DNA of 64,000 nt from Candidatus Sphingomonas phytovorans (GTDB lineage: Bacteria; Pseudomonadota; Alphaproteobacteria; Sphingomonadales; Sphingomonadaceae), in NCBI GenBank assembly GCA_029202385.1, contig CP119314.1:3288501-3352500 (forward strand). The letters run 5' to 3'. Below, in pieces: positions 32,518-41,939 of the stretch (positions are counted from its first letter, which is position 1; the number at the start of each line of letters is the position of its first letter). The notes below the pieces were generated by a model. That model was given only the letters and a program-made list of their open reading frames with translations, did no database searches and was not told the origin of the DNA. Made by a program: the position numbers and the translations under genes.

Positions 32518-34001
32518 CGCGCGCTTCTTCAAAAGCCCTCCCAACCGGCCACCGGCTCGCGCCGGGGAAAGCAACAGGGATACTGGCGACCGCCCTCGCC
32601 CTTTCCGCCTGCACCGTCGGACCGAACTATGTCCGCCCGGCCACGCCATCGGCGGCGGCCGGCGGCTTTGCCGAGACGACACGAACCAGCAGCATCGCCG
32701 CGACGCCGCTGCCGGATCACTGGTGGCAGCTCTATACCGATCCGGTGCTCGACCGGCTCGTCACCGACGCGCTGGCGCACAATACCGACATCCGCACGGC
32801 GGCGGCGAACCTCGCCCGGGCCCGCGCCGTCCTGTCCGAGCAGCGCGGCGCGCGCTTGCCGACCACCAGCCTCAGTGCCCAGGCGACGCGCAGCCGCACC
32901 CCGGCAGTCACCAGCCCCACCGGCAAGTCGTTCGAGGCCGATTTCTACTCCCTCGGCTTCGACGCTTCCTATGAGATCGACCTGTTCGGCGGCGTGACCC
33001 GCGCGATCGAGGCGGCACGCGGCGACACCGATGCAGCAGCCGCGCAGCTTGACGCCGCGCGCGTCTCGGTCGCGGCGGAAACGGCGCGCGCTTATGCCCA
33101 GGCCTGTTCGAATGCGGCGCAGCGCACGGTCGCGCTGGAGACGGTGAAGCTGCAGCAACAGACGCTCGACCTCACCAGGACCCTGTTCGATGCCGGGCGC
33201 GGAACACGTAGCGACGTCGAGCGGGCCGACGTACTGCTCGCCAACACACAGGCGCAGATCCCGACCTTCGAGGCCGAACGCCGCGCCTCGCTCTATGCAC
33301 TGGCGACGATGACCGGTCTCGCGCCCGAGGCGATCGACGCCGATGCGGACAAATGCACTGCCCCGCCACGGGTGACGGTGACCGTCCCGGTCGGCGACGG
33401 CGCAGCCCTGCTTGCCCGCCGACCCGACGTCCGCGCCGCCGAACGCACCCTGGCCGGCGATACCGCCCGGGTCGGCGTCGCCGTCGCCGATCTCTTTCCC
33501 TCGATCCAGCTGCTCGGTTCGGTCGGCTTCGGCGGACGGAAACCCGGGGACATCTTCAAGCCGGCCGGCATTTCCTGGTCACTCGGCCCGCTGATTTCCT
33601 GGAACTTCCCCAACATGACGGTCGCCCGCGCGCGTGTCCGCCAGGCCAGGGCAGGCGCCGATGCATCGCTCGCCCGCTTCGACGGAACGGTGCTGACCGC
33701 GCTGAGGGAAGTCGAGCAGGCGCTCGCCCGCTATGCCGGCGCCCTGGATCGCAACGCCGCGCTGGTGCGCGCGGAACAGGCAAGTACCGAGGCCGCACGG
33801 CTTTCCCGTCTGCGCTTCGACTATGGCGCCGACAGCTTCCTGTTGCTGATCCAGGCGGAACGCGACCGCGCCGATGCCCGCACGGCGCTGGCGCAATCCG
33901 ACGCAGCGGTATCGGATGCGCAGATCAGCCTGTTCAAGGCGCTGGGCGGCGGCTGGCAGGACGCGCCCGCGCCGGTGCGACGCGATCCCGCTACGCCCTG
34001 A
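32514..34001 (+). CDS. NodT-type outer-membrane efflux lipoprotein (first pump)
   Basis: This 495-residue lipoprotein (lipobox LSAC, Cys33) belongs to the NodT/OprM outer-membrane factor family. It has two homologous repeats, each with long coiled helices and a beta-strand pair; YEIDLFGGVTRAIEAARGD is the typical family signature, and LLARRPDVRAAERTLAGDTARVGVA marks the second repeat. Trimers form the outer-membrane channel of the tripartite pump. The start overlaps the permease stop by four bases. The longer open frame to 31920 is antiphase to the permease and is not used. Confidence 0.92.
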   Translation: MTRASSKALPTGHRLAPGKATGILATALALSACTVGPNYVRPATPSAAAGGFAETTRTSSIAATPLPDHWWQLYTDPVLDRLVTDALAHNTDIRTAAANLARARAVLSEQRGARLPTTSLSAQATRSRTPAVTSPTGKSFEADFYSLGFDASYEIDLFGGVTRAIEAARGDTDAAAAQLDAARVSVAAETARAYAQACSNAAQRTVALETVKLQQQTLDLTRTLFDAGRGTRSDVERADVLLANTQAQIPTFEAERRASLYALATMTGLAPEAIDADADKCTAPPRVTVTVPVGDGAALLARRPDVRAAERTLAGDTARVGVAVADLFPSIQLLGSVGFGGRKPGDIFKPAGISWSLGPLISWNFPNMTVARARVRQARAGADASLARFDGTVLTALREVEQALARYAGALDRNAALVRAEQASTEAARLSRLRFDYGADSFLLLIQAERDRADARTALAQSDAAVSDAQISLFKALGGGWQDAPAPVRRDPATP

Positions 34002-34007
34002 ACCGCA

Positions 34008-34643
34008 TCAGCCGCCGACGCGCCTGAAGCGGATGGTGCGGCCGAACCGTTCGAACACCAGATCGCCCTTGTCGATCATCAGCGCCGTGCCGCGGAAATC
34101 GGCCTTGCCGATATCGTTCGCCTCGAAGCGGAAGCTCAGCCAATAGCCTTTGGCCGGGTCGATCGCCACCGGATCGCCCGCCACCTCGAACATGGGCAGG
34201 AACATCCGGACGCTGACCGGCGGATCGGCGGCGTCGAGCGTCAGCGACAGGCCATCTTCCGACAATTGCCCGCCTTTGGTTCCGCCCCCGGCCGAGGTGA
34301 GAACCGCGTCGAAATACTGGAGCGACACGTCCTTTGGCGCCTCAAGCGACAGGCGCAGCGTACCGGCAGGCGCGGGTTTCTGTCCGGTGAAGACGAAACG
34401 CGGCGGCGTGACCGGGTCGCTGGTGAGCAGAACGCGACCATCCTTCACCACCCACGCCCCCCGCCCCGCCTTGTCGAGCGCGCCATAGACAAGGCCATAG
34501 TCGAACCGCCCGTCGGCGCTGAGGTTGAGCTGGGCGCCCATCTCCATCTGGTGGCCGTCGTAGAGGCCGACCAGCGTCGCGCGATCCTCAGCCGGCGCCG
34601 GCATCGCGATGGACGCCAGCAGCATGGCAAGCATGATACGCAT
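34008..34643 (-). CDS. Secreted protein, unknown function
   Basis: This 211-residue protein has a signal peptide ending near AMPAPAE. The mature part is beta-rich: it opens TLVGLYDGHQMEMGAQLNLS, resembling small lipocalin-like or META-type beta barrels, and includes GRGAWVVKDGRVLLTSDP. I do not assign a family. ATG 34643 is preferred over GTG 34658 because GGAGAGGGTGAAG lies directly upstream and the signal peptide is then normal. It is convergent with the efflux operon (6 nt between stops) and divergent from the VOC gene. Confidence 0.75.
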   Translation of the reverse strand: MRIMLAMLLASIAMPAPAEDRATLVGLYDGHQMEMGAQLNLSADGRFDYGLVYGALDKAGRGAWVVKDGRVLLTSDPVTPPRFVFTGQKPAPAGTLRLSLEAPKDVSLQYFDAVLTSAGGGTKGGQLSEDGLSLTLDAADPPVSVRMFLPMFEVAGDPVAIDPAKGYWLSFRFEANDIGKADFRGTALMIDKGDLVFERFGRTIRFRRVGG

Positions 34644-34698
34644 CTTCACCCTCTCCACACCACCTGGACGCCTCGTTGCCGGATTGACGCAGGGGAAT

Positions 34699-34722
34699 AT
34701 ATTTTCGTATAACGTTAAATAT
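34699..34722. promoter_or_regulatory. AT-rich dyad, ArsR operator candidate
   Basis: ATATTT and AAATAT are inverted arms 12 bp apart, with a nested CGT-ATA-ACG dyad inside. The site lies 27 bp before the VOC start in the promoter of an operon that encodes an ArsR regulator. ArsR proteins usually bind AT-rich imperfect dyads and repress their own operon. Confidence 0.5.
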
Positions 34723-34748
34723 TGATCGACTCGTGAAGGATGCCCGCC

Positions 34749-35198
34749 ATGGACCGCGCCTCACTCGCCTCCGCCATCTTCTATCGCGATCCGGTGGCTG
34801 CCTTCGCCTGGCTCGAAAAGGCCTTCGGCTTCGAGCCCGCGATGCTCATCACTGATCCTGACAACAAGATGGTCCATGCCCAGATGACCTTCGGCAACGG
34901 CTATATCATGATCGGCAGCGAATGGGCCGATTATACCGCCAGCCCGGCGAGCATCGGCGGCAAGAACAGCCAGACGGTCCACGTCAACATCGACAGCGAT
35001 ATCGACGCCCATTGCGCGCTGGCGCGTGCCGCCGGGGCCGTGATCGAAGAGGAGCCGGCCGATCAATTCTATGGCGACCGCACCTATCGCGCGCGCGATC
35101 CGGAAGGGCATGTCTGGACTTTCGGCCAGAATCTGCGGCCCTTTTCGCCCGAGGAATCGGAGAAGACGACCGGCCTCAAGATCGAGATGTTCTCCTGA
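34749..35198 (+). CDS. VOC/glyoxalase-family protein (PhnB-like)
   Basis: This 149-residue protein has two paired beta-alpha-beta-beta-beta units of the vicinal oxygen chelate fold. It opens SLASAIFYRDPVAAFAWLEK and ends with RDPEGHVWTFGQNLRPFSPEE, a common C-terminal strand of PhnB/glyoxalase-like proteins, with His and Glu candidates for a metal site. The substrate is unknown. ATG 34749 has GAAGG 9 nt upstream; an ATG at 34740 is possible but too close to it. Its TGA overlaps the apparent CTG start of the ArsR gene. VOC/ArsR/SRPBCC triplets are frequent in proteobacteria. Confidence 0.87.
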   Translation: MDRASLASAIFYRDPVAAFAWLEKAFGFEPAMLITDPDNKMVHAQMTFGNGYIMIGSEWADYTASPASIGGKNSQTVHVNIDSDIDAHCALARAAGAVIEEEPADQFYGDRTYRARDPEGHVWTFGQNLRPFSPEESEKTTGLKIEMFS

Positions 35199-35527
35199 GC
35201 GCGGCGGCCGCGATCGACCGCACGCTCGCCGCGCTTGCCGACCCCAACCGGCGGCGCGTGGTGGAATTGCTGCGCGACCGGCCGCATCGCGCCGGCGAAC
35301 TGGCCGAAAGCGTCGGGCTGAGCCCCGCCGCGCTCAGCCGGCACCTGCGCACACTCAAGGCGGGCGGGCTGATCGAGGAAGTTCATCCTGATTATGATGC
35401 GCGGGTTCGTATCTATGCGCTGAAGGCAGGGTCGATGGCGGGGCTCAAATCCTGGGTGGACCAGACCGAACAGCTCTGGGCAGACCAGCTCGCCGCGCTC
35501 AAGGCGCATGTCGAAAAATTGCCATGA
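35195..35527 (+). CDS. ArsR-family regulator with apparent CTG start
   Basis: This protein of about 110 residues is a small winged-helix repressor: IDRTLAALADPNRRRVVELL begins the fold and GLSPAALSRHLRTLKAGGLI is the recognition helix region. No ArsR metal-binding Cys pair (CxC) is seen, so it probably senses something other than metals. In frame there is no ATG, GTG or TTG between the VOC gene end and the conserved N-terminus. The CTG at 35195, overlapping the VOC stop as CTGA with GAG 8 nt upstream, gives a normal length. The ATGA overlap at the far end couples it to the SRPBCC gene. Confidence 0.82.
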   Translation: MSAAAAIDRTLAALADPNRRRVVELLRDRPHRAGELAESVGLSPAALSRHLRTLKAGGLIEEVHPDYDARVRIYALKAGSMAGLKSWVDQTEQLWADQLAALKAHVEKLP

Positions 35528-36030
35528 GTTCGCGTGTCATGGTCGCGCTACGCATCGCGGCAATGCCGGAGCGCGTGTTCGAGGCTTTCACGCGCGATAT
35601 CAATTCATGGTGGCGGCCCAACCCGATGTTCCGCTTTACGCAGGCCGGCCCCGGCATGCTCTCGATCGAACCGATGGTGGGCGGGCGCTTCACCGAGACC
35701 CAGGCCGACGGCACCGAGTTCGAGATCGGCAAGGTCACGCACTGGGAACCGGGCGTTCGGCTCGGACTGACCTGGCGCCAGGCGAGTTTCGTCGACGACC
35801 AGTCGACTCTGGTCGATGTGCGCTTCGAAGCGATCGGCGCGGAAACGCGTGTCACGGTCGAGCATCTCGGCTGGGACAGCATCCCGGCTCCACATGCGGC
35901 GCGCCACGGCATGGTCGGCATTCAGTTCCTCAAGCGCCATGGCGAGTGGTGGCGGGATCTGCTCGCGGCGCTGAAGGCCGACCTCTCCCCGCCCCGATCG
36001 GGCATGCCTCGACACTCCGACAGGCGGTAA
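35524..36030 (+). CDS. SRPBCC/AHSA1-domain protein
   Basis: This 168-residue protein has the START-like AHSA1 fold: MVALRIAAMPERVFEAFTRD at the start, the turn EPMVGGRFTETQADGTEFEIG, and GWDSIPAPHAARHGM with a C-terminal helix. The fold has a hydrophobic pocket for small ligands. With ArsR and VOC partners such proteins are inferred to handle small-molecule stress. Its ATG overlaps the ArsR stop by four bases. The last dozen residues (PPRSGMPRHSDRR) are probably disordered. Confidence 0.87.
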   Translation: MSSRVMVALRIAAMPERVFEAFTRDINSWWRPNPMFRFTQAGPGMLSIEPMVGGRFTETQADGTEFEIGKVTHWEPGVRLGLTWRQASFVDDQSTLVDVRFEAIGAETRVTVEHLGWDSIPAPHAARHGMVGIQFLKRHGEWWRDLLAALKADLSPPRSGMPRHSDRR

Positions 36031-36034
36031 CAAC

Positions 36035-36067
36035 AAAAAAACGGGCCGGTCCCGAAGGACCGACCCG
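36035..36067 (-). terminator. Rho-independent terminator with TTCG loop
   Basis: On the minus strand, CGGGTCGGTCC pairs with GGACCGGCCCG around a TTCG tetraloop (one mismatch), followed by seven T residues. It is placed to end the aminopeptidase/ABC operon, whose last gene stops at 36198. The plus strand has only a weak T run after the stem, so it is mainly a minus-strand terminator. Confidence 0.75.
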
Positions 36068-36197
36068 AAAAAGTTTTAGGAGAGGATGCCTGAAAGGCCT
36101 GATCGTTGTGCACCGCAGCACGATTGACCGCAAGTGCGTAAAGTCCCGTAGCGATTGTCCCTGATGCAATCAGGTTCGGCAGGCGGCCTCTCGACGC

Positions 36198-39100
36198 TCA
36201 CCCCGTCGTCGCGATGACATTGTCTTCGGAGTTGCGGTCGATACGGATATTGTAGGGGTCAGTGCCCGCAAAGGCCGGCTTCCTTGCCGTGACCAGCTTC
36301 ACGGTCTGCGTCCCGGTCCTCAAAGGCAGGCGCTGGAGAAGCAGCACGTCCTTCTTCGCGAACGCACCGCGCCCCGGCATTGCCGTGAACAGGCCGAATT
36401 CCGCCTGCTCGGCCATCGGTGCCTCGGTCTCCTTGCCCTTGCCGTCAGCATAGAGCTTGTGGGCCTCGACCGTCAGGGTGGTTTCGAACCGGCCGTCGGG
36501 CAGCTTCTTCACCACGGCACCTTTGGTCTTGATGTCGTAAAGCGAGATGCGTTCGAACAGGTCGGTGATCAGCGCCTGCTCCTCGGGGCTGGCGCCTTTC
36601 CGGAACTCGGCGATCAGGTCTAGCGAGCGCGGATAAGGCGCTCCCTTGAAGCGGAAGCGTTCGAGATACCGCTTCAGCGCCGCATTGACGCGTTCCTCGC
36701 CCAGCGCATCCTTCAGCCGGTACATGACCAGCGATCCCTTGCGGTAATGGATATATTGCTGGTTCTCGACGCGGTAGAGCGGCAGTTCCTCGATCACCTC
36801 GCCGCCCCGCGCGCGCAGATAGCGGTCGAGCTCGAACTTCAGGAAACGACGGATCTGGTCGCGGCCGTAAAGCTTCTCCATCACCATCAGCGCTGAATAT
36901 TGCGCCAGCGTCTCCGTAAGCATCGTCGCGCCCTGCATGTCGGCACCGATCGCCTGATGCGCCCACCATTGATGGCCCAGTTCATGCGCCGTGACATAGG
37001 TGACATAGTCGATCTTCTCCGGATCGGAGAGATCCGCGATGAAGCCGATGCCTTCCGAATAAGGCATGGTGCCGGCGAACGCCTGGGCGAACTGGGCATA
37101 ATCCGGGAACTCGATGATGCGCGCCTGCCGGAACTGATAAGGGCCGAAATTCGGCTGATAATAATCGAGCCCGTGCGCGAAGGCTGCGAGCATACGATCG
37201 ACGTTCCGGCCGTGGCGGGCATCGTAATAGACCGACAGGTCGATGCCGTGGTGCATCACATGCTTTTCGACATAGCGCGCCGACTGGACCGAATAGAAAT
37301 TCTGGATCGGGGCATCGACGACGAAGCGCGCGGTGCGACGGCCGTTCGCGGTCCTATCGCTGACCTTGTAGCCGGGCGCGATCGGCGTCTGGCCGGCATC
37401 GGTGGTGACGGTGATGTCAGTCCTGATCCAGTCGGTGCGGAGCTGGCTGAAACGCGTCGCGGCCATATCCTCCAGCTTTGCCGGCCGAAGCTCGGGCGGA
37501 AGGCCGTATTTGCGGCGCTTGGTCCGGTCCTGCAGCATGCCGTTCCGGTCCATGCCGATCGTCGGCACGAATTCGAAGTTATTGACGAAGGTGCCGTTCT
37601 GCACGACCCGCGTATCGTTGCCGCTGTTCCGGAAGCCGCGCTGGGTCCGCTCGCTACTGAAGGTCAGGCTGGTCTCGCCGCCCGGCGCGAGCGGCGCCGC
37701 GAGCCGGTAGATGCGGTACTGGAATTTCGGATAGTCCCGCGCCAGCGTCGCGCCTGGAATAACAATCGAACCGATCTTCGTCACCCGATCGTCAAGACGG
37801 ACGTGCACGTCGCGGATCGGCCCGGAGGTCCGGTTGACGAGGGTCAGAATGCCCTTTGCAGTGAGGCCGGGCTCCTGCGGACGCAGGTCGACCGCGACGC
37901 GCGCCGCCGCGACGGAGAGCTGGGGCAGCTTCTGGTAGGGCAGCAGCGTCTTTTCATATTCTGCCGTGAAAGCGTCGTCGGAGACGGGCGTGCTGTACCT
38001 GTTCCAGACATGGGTGTTGATGAAGATGTACACCCCGCTCGCGACGAACACCGCGAGCGCAACCCCGCCAACCAGCCCGGCCGTGCCGGACAGCCGGCGC
38101 GGGAGGCGTTTCAGCCGTGGCCGCAGCCGGGTCTCGGTGCCGCGCCGCCAGAGCGCATGGGCCAGCACCAGCAGGATCAGCGCGAACGCCGACCAGTAGA
38201 GCCGCAGCCAGTACGCCCCGATCCAGAAACGCCCCTGCCCGTTCATGTCGGACAGCGGCACGCCCGGGATTTGCCCGTAATTATAGAGCGCATCGCCGAA
38301 GCCGAGATTGCGCAGCGTGACCCGGACGATGATGAAATAGAACACCATCAAGCCCCAGCCGAGATATTTGTTCGGGCTGAGCGCCTGGATGAAGACGGCA
38401 AGCACCGCGATCAGCGTGAAGCCGATCGTGTCGGGCAGCACGTACCAGAGGAGATATTTGCCGAGCTCGACGTCGGTATAGCCGTGAAGCAGCTGTGCCC
38501 CGAGGCCGGCAAGCACGCTGACCAGCAGGGTCGAGAACATCACCAGCAGGACAGCGAGCGCCTTTGGCACCACATAGGCCCAGTCGGGAATCGCCGACGC
38601 ATCGATGATCTCATGGATCTTGCGGTCGCGCTCGCGCCAGACGAGTTCGCCGGCATAATAGATCGCGATGATCACCGGGATGATGCTGAAGGACCCTTCA
38701 AGCAGGCCGATCACCACGCGCGTCACCGGCAGCACCGGCGTGCCGAACAGCTCGCCGATATCGACCATCGCGCCGGCCGCGTTGAACAGGCCGAGCGCCA
38801 TCAGGACGAAGAAGGCCGGGCTCTTGAACACCTGGCCGAGCTCGAGCGCGGTGCGCACGCGGAGCTGGGCGAAGGCGGTCGCTCGACCGAAGCTGGGTAC
38901 CGGCAGGGGACCGGTCGGACCGGTCGGCGCGCGCGCCTCGACCTGCTGCTGCAGCCTCAGTGCGCGCCTGCTCGCCTTTGACGGCCTGGTACCGAAACTG
39001 AAGGTGGCGACCGCCACCGCCAGCGCGCCGAGGCCGATCGCGACGACGACGGCGCGGTTCCACAGGAACATGCCGTCGATCGGCGGGACGAGCGTGTTGC

Positions 39101-39782
39101 GATCCGCCGCCGTCCAGTATTTGGTCGCATAGGAAAAGGCGCCCACGCCGAACGGCTCGCCATAGGCCCCAGCCAGTTCATAGGCCGGGTTGCGATCGAG
39201 CACGATACTGGCGATCGTCCACAGGATAAGGAACCCGACGACACCGAGATAGGTCGCCATCATCGACCGGGTTGCCGTCGCAAGCGCGAAGAACAGCGCC
39301 GAGGTGAGCAGGAGATTCGGCAGCCCGACCAGCAGGAAGGGCATCGCATAATAGGAGAACATGTTCGGGCCGAGCACCTCGCGGTCGACCCAGGGCATGA
39401 AGGTGCCGATCCAGATGCCGGCCAGAACGGCAAGGAAGCCAAGCGCGGCGGCCACATAGGCGCCGGAATAGCGGCCAAGCAGATAGGCGGTTCGGGTGAT
39501 CCGCGTGGCGCGCACGATCGGGCCGAAGCCGGTCTCGTCGTCGCGCACGACCACATTGGCGACGAATGCGGTCGAGACGAACATGTAGAAGATCGACATG
39601 ATCATCACGATCTGCGCGATCGCATAGGGGGCGTTCTTGTGGACGTTGCCCCCCGACCCGATCTGGAGCTGGTCGATCGTGGTCGCGCCGAAGCCGCACA
39701 GGAAGAAGGTGACCACCGCGACCCAGAAGACCGGATTGCGCAGCTGGTAGCGGAGCTCGAAGCCGAAGATGCCGCGGAACAT
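36198..39782 (-). CDS. ABC permease fused to M1-family aminopeptidase
   Basis: This 1194-residue protein has an N-terminal ABC-2-type permease with about twelve membrane helices (roughly 1-590), a final anchor, and a large C-terminal gluzincin domain. The zinc site reads HELGHQWW (His933, Glu934, His937), with a further Glu about 20 residues on in TETLAQY. ALMVMEKLYG and the C-terminal repeats fit M1 peptidases. Such fusions are known in several proteobacteria; they are thought to combine peptide or lipid export with peptidase activity at the membrane, but substrates are not established. The start is 5 nt after the ABC ATPase stop, so the two subunits are coexpressed. The peptidase domain probably faces the periplasm. 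Confidence 0.9.
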   Translation of the reverse strand: MFRGIFGFELRYQLRNPVFWVAVVTFFLCGFGATTIDQLQIGSGGNVHKNAPYAIAQIVMIMSIFYMFVSTAFVANVVVRDDETGFGPIVRATRITRTAYLLGRYSGAYVAAALGFLAVLAGIWIGTFMPWVDREVLGPNMFSYYAMPFLLVGLPNLLLTSALFFALATATRSMMATYLGVVGFLILWTIASIVLDRNPAYELAGAYGEPFGVGAFSYATKYWTAADRNTLVPPIDGMFLWNRAVVVAIGLGALAVAVATFSFGTRPSKASRRALRLQQQVEARAPTGPTGPLPVPSFGRATAFAQLRVRTALELGQVFKSPAFFVLMALGLFNAAGAMVDIGELFGTPVLPVTRVVIGLLEGSFSIIPVIIAIYYAGELVWRERDRKIHEIIDASAIPDWAYVVPKALAVLLVMFSTLLVSVLAGLGAQLLHGYTDVELGKYLLWYVLPDTIGFTLIAVLAVFIQALSPNKYLGWGLMVFYFIIVRVTLRNLGFGDALYNYGQIPGVPLSDMNGQGRFWIGAYWLRLYWSAFALILLVLAHALWRRGTETRLRPRLKRLPRRLSGTAGLVGGVALAVFVASGVYIFINTHVWNRYSTPVSDDAFTAEYEKTLLPYQKLPQLSVAAARVAVDLRPQEPGLTAKGILTLVNRTSGPIRDVHVRLDDRVTKIGSIVIPGATLARDYPKFQYRIYRLAAPLAPGGETSLTFSSERTQRGFRNSGNDTRVVQNGTFVNNFEFVPTIGMDRNGMLQDRTKRRKYGLPPELRPAKLEDMAATRFSQLRTDWIRTDITVTTDAGQTPIAPGYKVSDRTANGRRTARFVVDAPIQNFYSVQSARYVEKHVMHHGIDLSVYYDARHGRNVDRMLAAFAHGLDYYQPNFGPYQFRQARIIEFPDYAQFAQAFAGTMPYSEGIGFIADLSDPEKIDYVTYVTAHELGHQWWAHQAIGADMQGATMLTETLAQYSALMVMEKLYGRDQIRRFLKFELDRYLRARGGEVIEELPLYRVENQQYIHYRKGSLVMYRLKDALGEERVNAALKRYLERFRFKGAPYPRSLDLIAEFRKGASPEEQALITDLFERISLYDIKTKGAVVKKLPDGRFETTLTVEAHKLYADGKGKETEAPMAEQAEFGLFTAMPGRGAFAKKDVLLLQRLPLRTGTQTVKLVTARKPAFAGTDPYNIRIDRNSEDNVIATTG

Positions 39783-39787
39783 GGGCG

Positions 39788-40666
<879 letters not shown>

Positions 40667-40872
40667 GGATTCCCTCCGGTCGGAGCAAAGCCTATCAGGT
40701 GTATTGCACTTGTAAAGCAGCAAGAGAACAGTCGCGAAGATGCAAGGAGGCGAAAGTTAGACGTGTCGTCCTGGTCAGCCATCCGGAGGGCTTCAAGGAG
40801 AACCTCTTCAAGCGGCAACGCAGTCAATTCCGATGCTGCGCGTTCCGGATCGCGAACTACTAAGCGCGTGCT

Positions 40873-41805
40873 TTACAGCCCATTCCGGGGCGGGTTTTTC
40901 TGTTGCGAGACCTCCGGCCCCGATGCTTCGAGAATGTCGAGGAACTGCCGCGCGACCACGCCAGCGGCATTCTTCGCGCTGAGTATCCAGAGCGAGGAGA
41001 TCGCCTTCTTGTCGCGCAGCGGGCGATAGACCAGCCCGGCCGGCTGGAGCGCGCGCAGCGATTCCGCCAGTACCGCCGTGCCCAGTCCGGCGACGACCAG
41101 GCCGAACAACGTCGATATCTCGCGAACGTCCTGCGCCATGACCGGCTCGACGCCGACCTCGTGCAGCATGTCGAGGAAATGCCCGGCGAAGCTGCCCTTC
41201 TGCTCGCTCGAATAGAAGATCATCGGCTCGCCGTGCAGGTCCTTGAACGACAGGCTGGTCTTGCGGGCAAAGCGATGGTCCGATCGCATCGCGATATAGA
41301 GCCGTTCCTCAAGCACGCGTGTCGCGACGATACCCGGCGGCACCAGCGGCGGCGTCGGACTGCGCAGGAAGCTGATGTCGATCTCGCCGGACGCGAGCTC
41401 GGCGACCTGCGCGCCCGGTGAAAGTTCGAGCAGCTCGATCCGCATCTCCGGATAGCGTTGCCGGAAATCGAAGATCGCACGGGCAACCGCGGGCACGAAC
41501 GGCGCCGAAGGATTGAAACCTACCGTGAGCCTGCCGAAATCGCCCCGCGCCGCGCGCTTCGCCACGTCCACCGCATGTTCCGCCTGAGTCAGGGTGGCGC
41601 GGGCCTGATCAAGGAAGACCCGGCCCGCCTCCGTCAGCACCACCTTGCGACTGCTGCGTTCGAACAGGCGCACGCCAAGTTCATCCTCAAGCGCCCTGAT
41701 CTGCTGGCTGAGCGGCGGCTGCGACACCCCCAGACGCTGTGCCGCGCGCCCGAAATGCAGTTCGTCGGCGACGGCGACGAAATAGCGCAGGTGGCGAAGC
41801 TCCAT
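40873..41805 (-). CDS. LysR-family transcriptional regulator
   Basis: This 310-residue protein has an N-terminal winged helix (about 1-60, [26 protein letters not shown]) and a two-lobed periplasmic-binding-protein-like effector domain (about 90-300, with [12 protein letters not shown]). It is divergent from the second RND operon, with a TTGA/TCAA dyad between them, so it most likely controls that pump and itself. The effector is unknown; the domain resembles regulators of the aromatic-compound (CatR/BenM) type. The stop lies 206 bp from the ABC ATPase start. Confidence 0.9.
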   Translation of the reverse strand: MELRHLRYFVAVADELHFGRAAQRLGVSQPPLSQQIRALEDELGVRLFERSSRKVVLTEAGRVFLDQARATLTQAEHAVDVAKRAARGDFGRLTVGFNPSAPFVPAVARAIFDFRQRYPEMRIELLELSPGAQVAELASGEIDISFLRSPTPPLVPPGIVATRVLEERLYIAMRSDHRFARKTSLSFKDLHGEPMIFYSSEQKGSFAGHFLDMLHEVGVEPVMAQDVREISTLFGLVVAGLGTAVLAESLRALQPAGLVYRPLRDKKAISSLWILSAKNAAGVVARQFLDILEASGPEVSQQKNPPRNGL

Positions 41806-41824
41806 GATCGATATGTCGCACGTC

Positions 41825-41839
41825 TTGATCCGGGGTCAA
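41825..41839. promoter_or_regulatory. LysR-type T-N11-A operator candidate
   Basis: TTGATCCGGGGTCAA contains TGA-N7-TCA, the T-N11-A dyad that LysR regulators recognise. It lies 20 bp before the LysR start codon and about 100 bp before the divergent RND permease, the usual place for such a site. Confidence 0.6.
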
Positions 41840-41939
41840 ATCATATTGGACGCAAGTGCAGCAAAAGCTCATTCGGCCGCCAGAAGACTCAGTCGCATTC
41901 CCTCCCCGGGACCCGGAGATCCGCCATGATCGGACCCAA

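Noticed and set aside
36900-38981. 693-codon plus-strand frame
   Set aside because: It is antisense to the permease-aminopeptidase; the composition is that of a mirror frame in GC-rich DNA.
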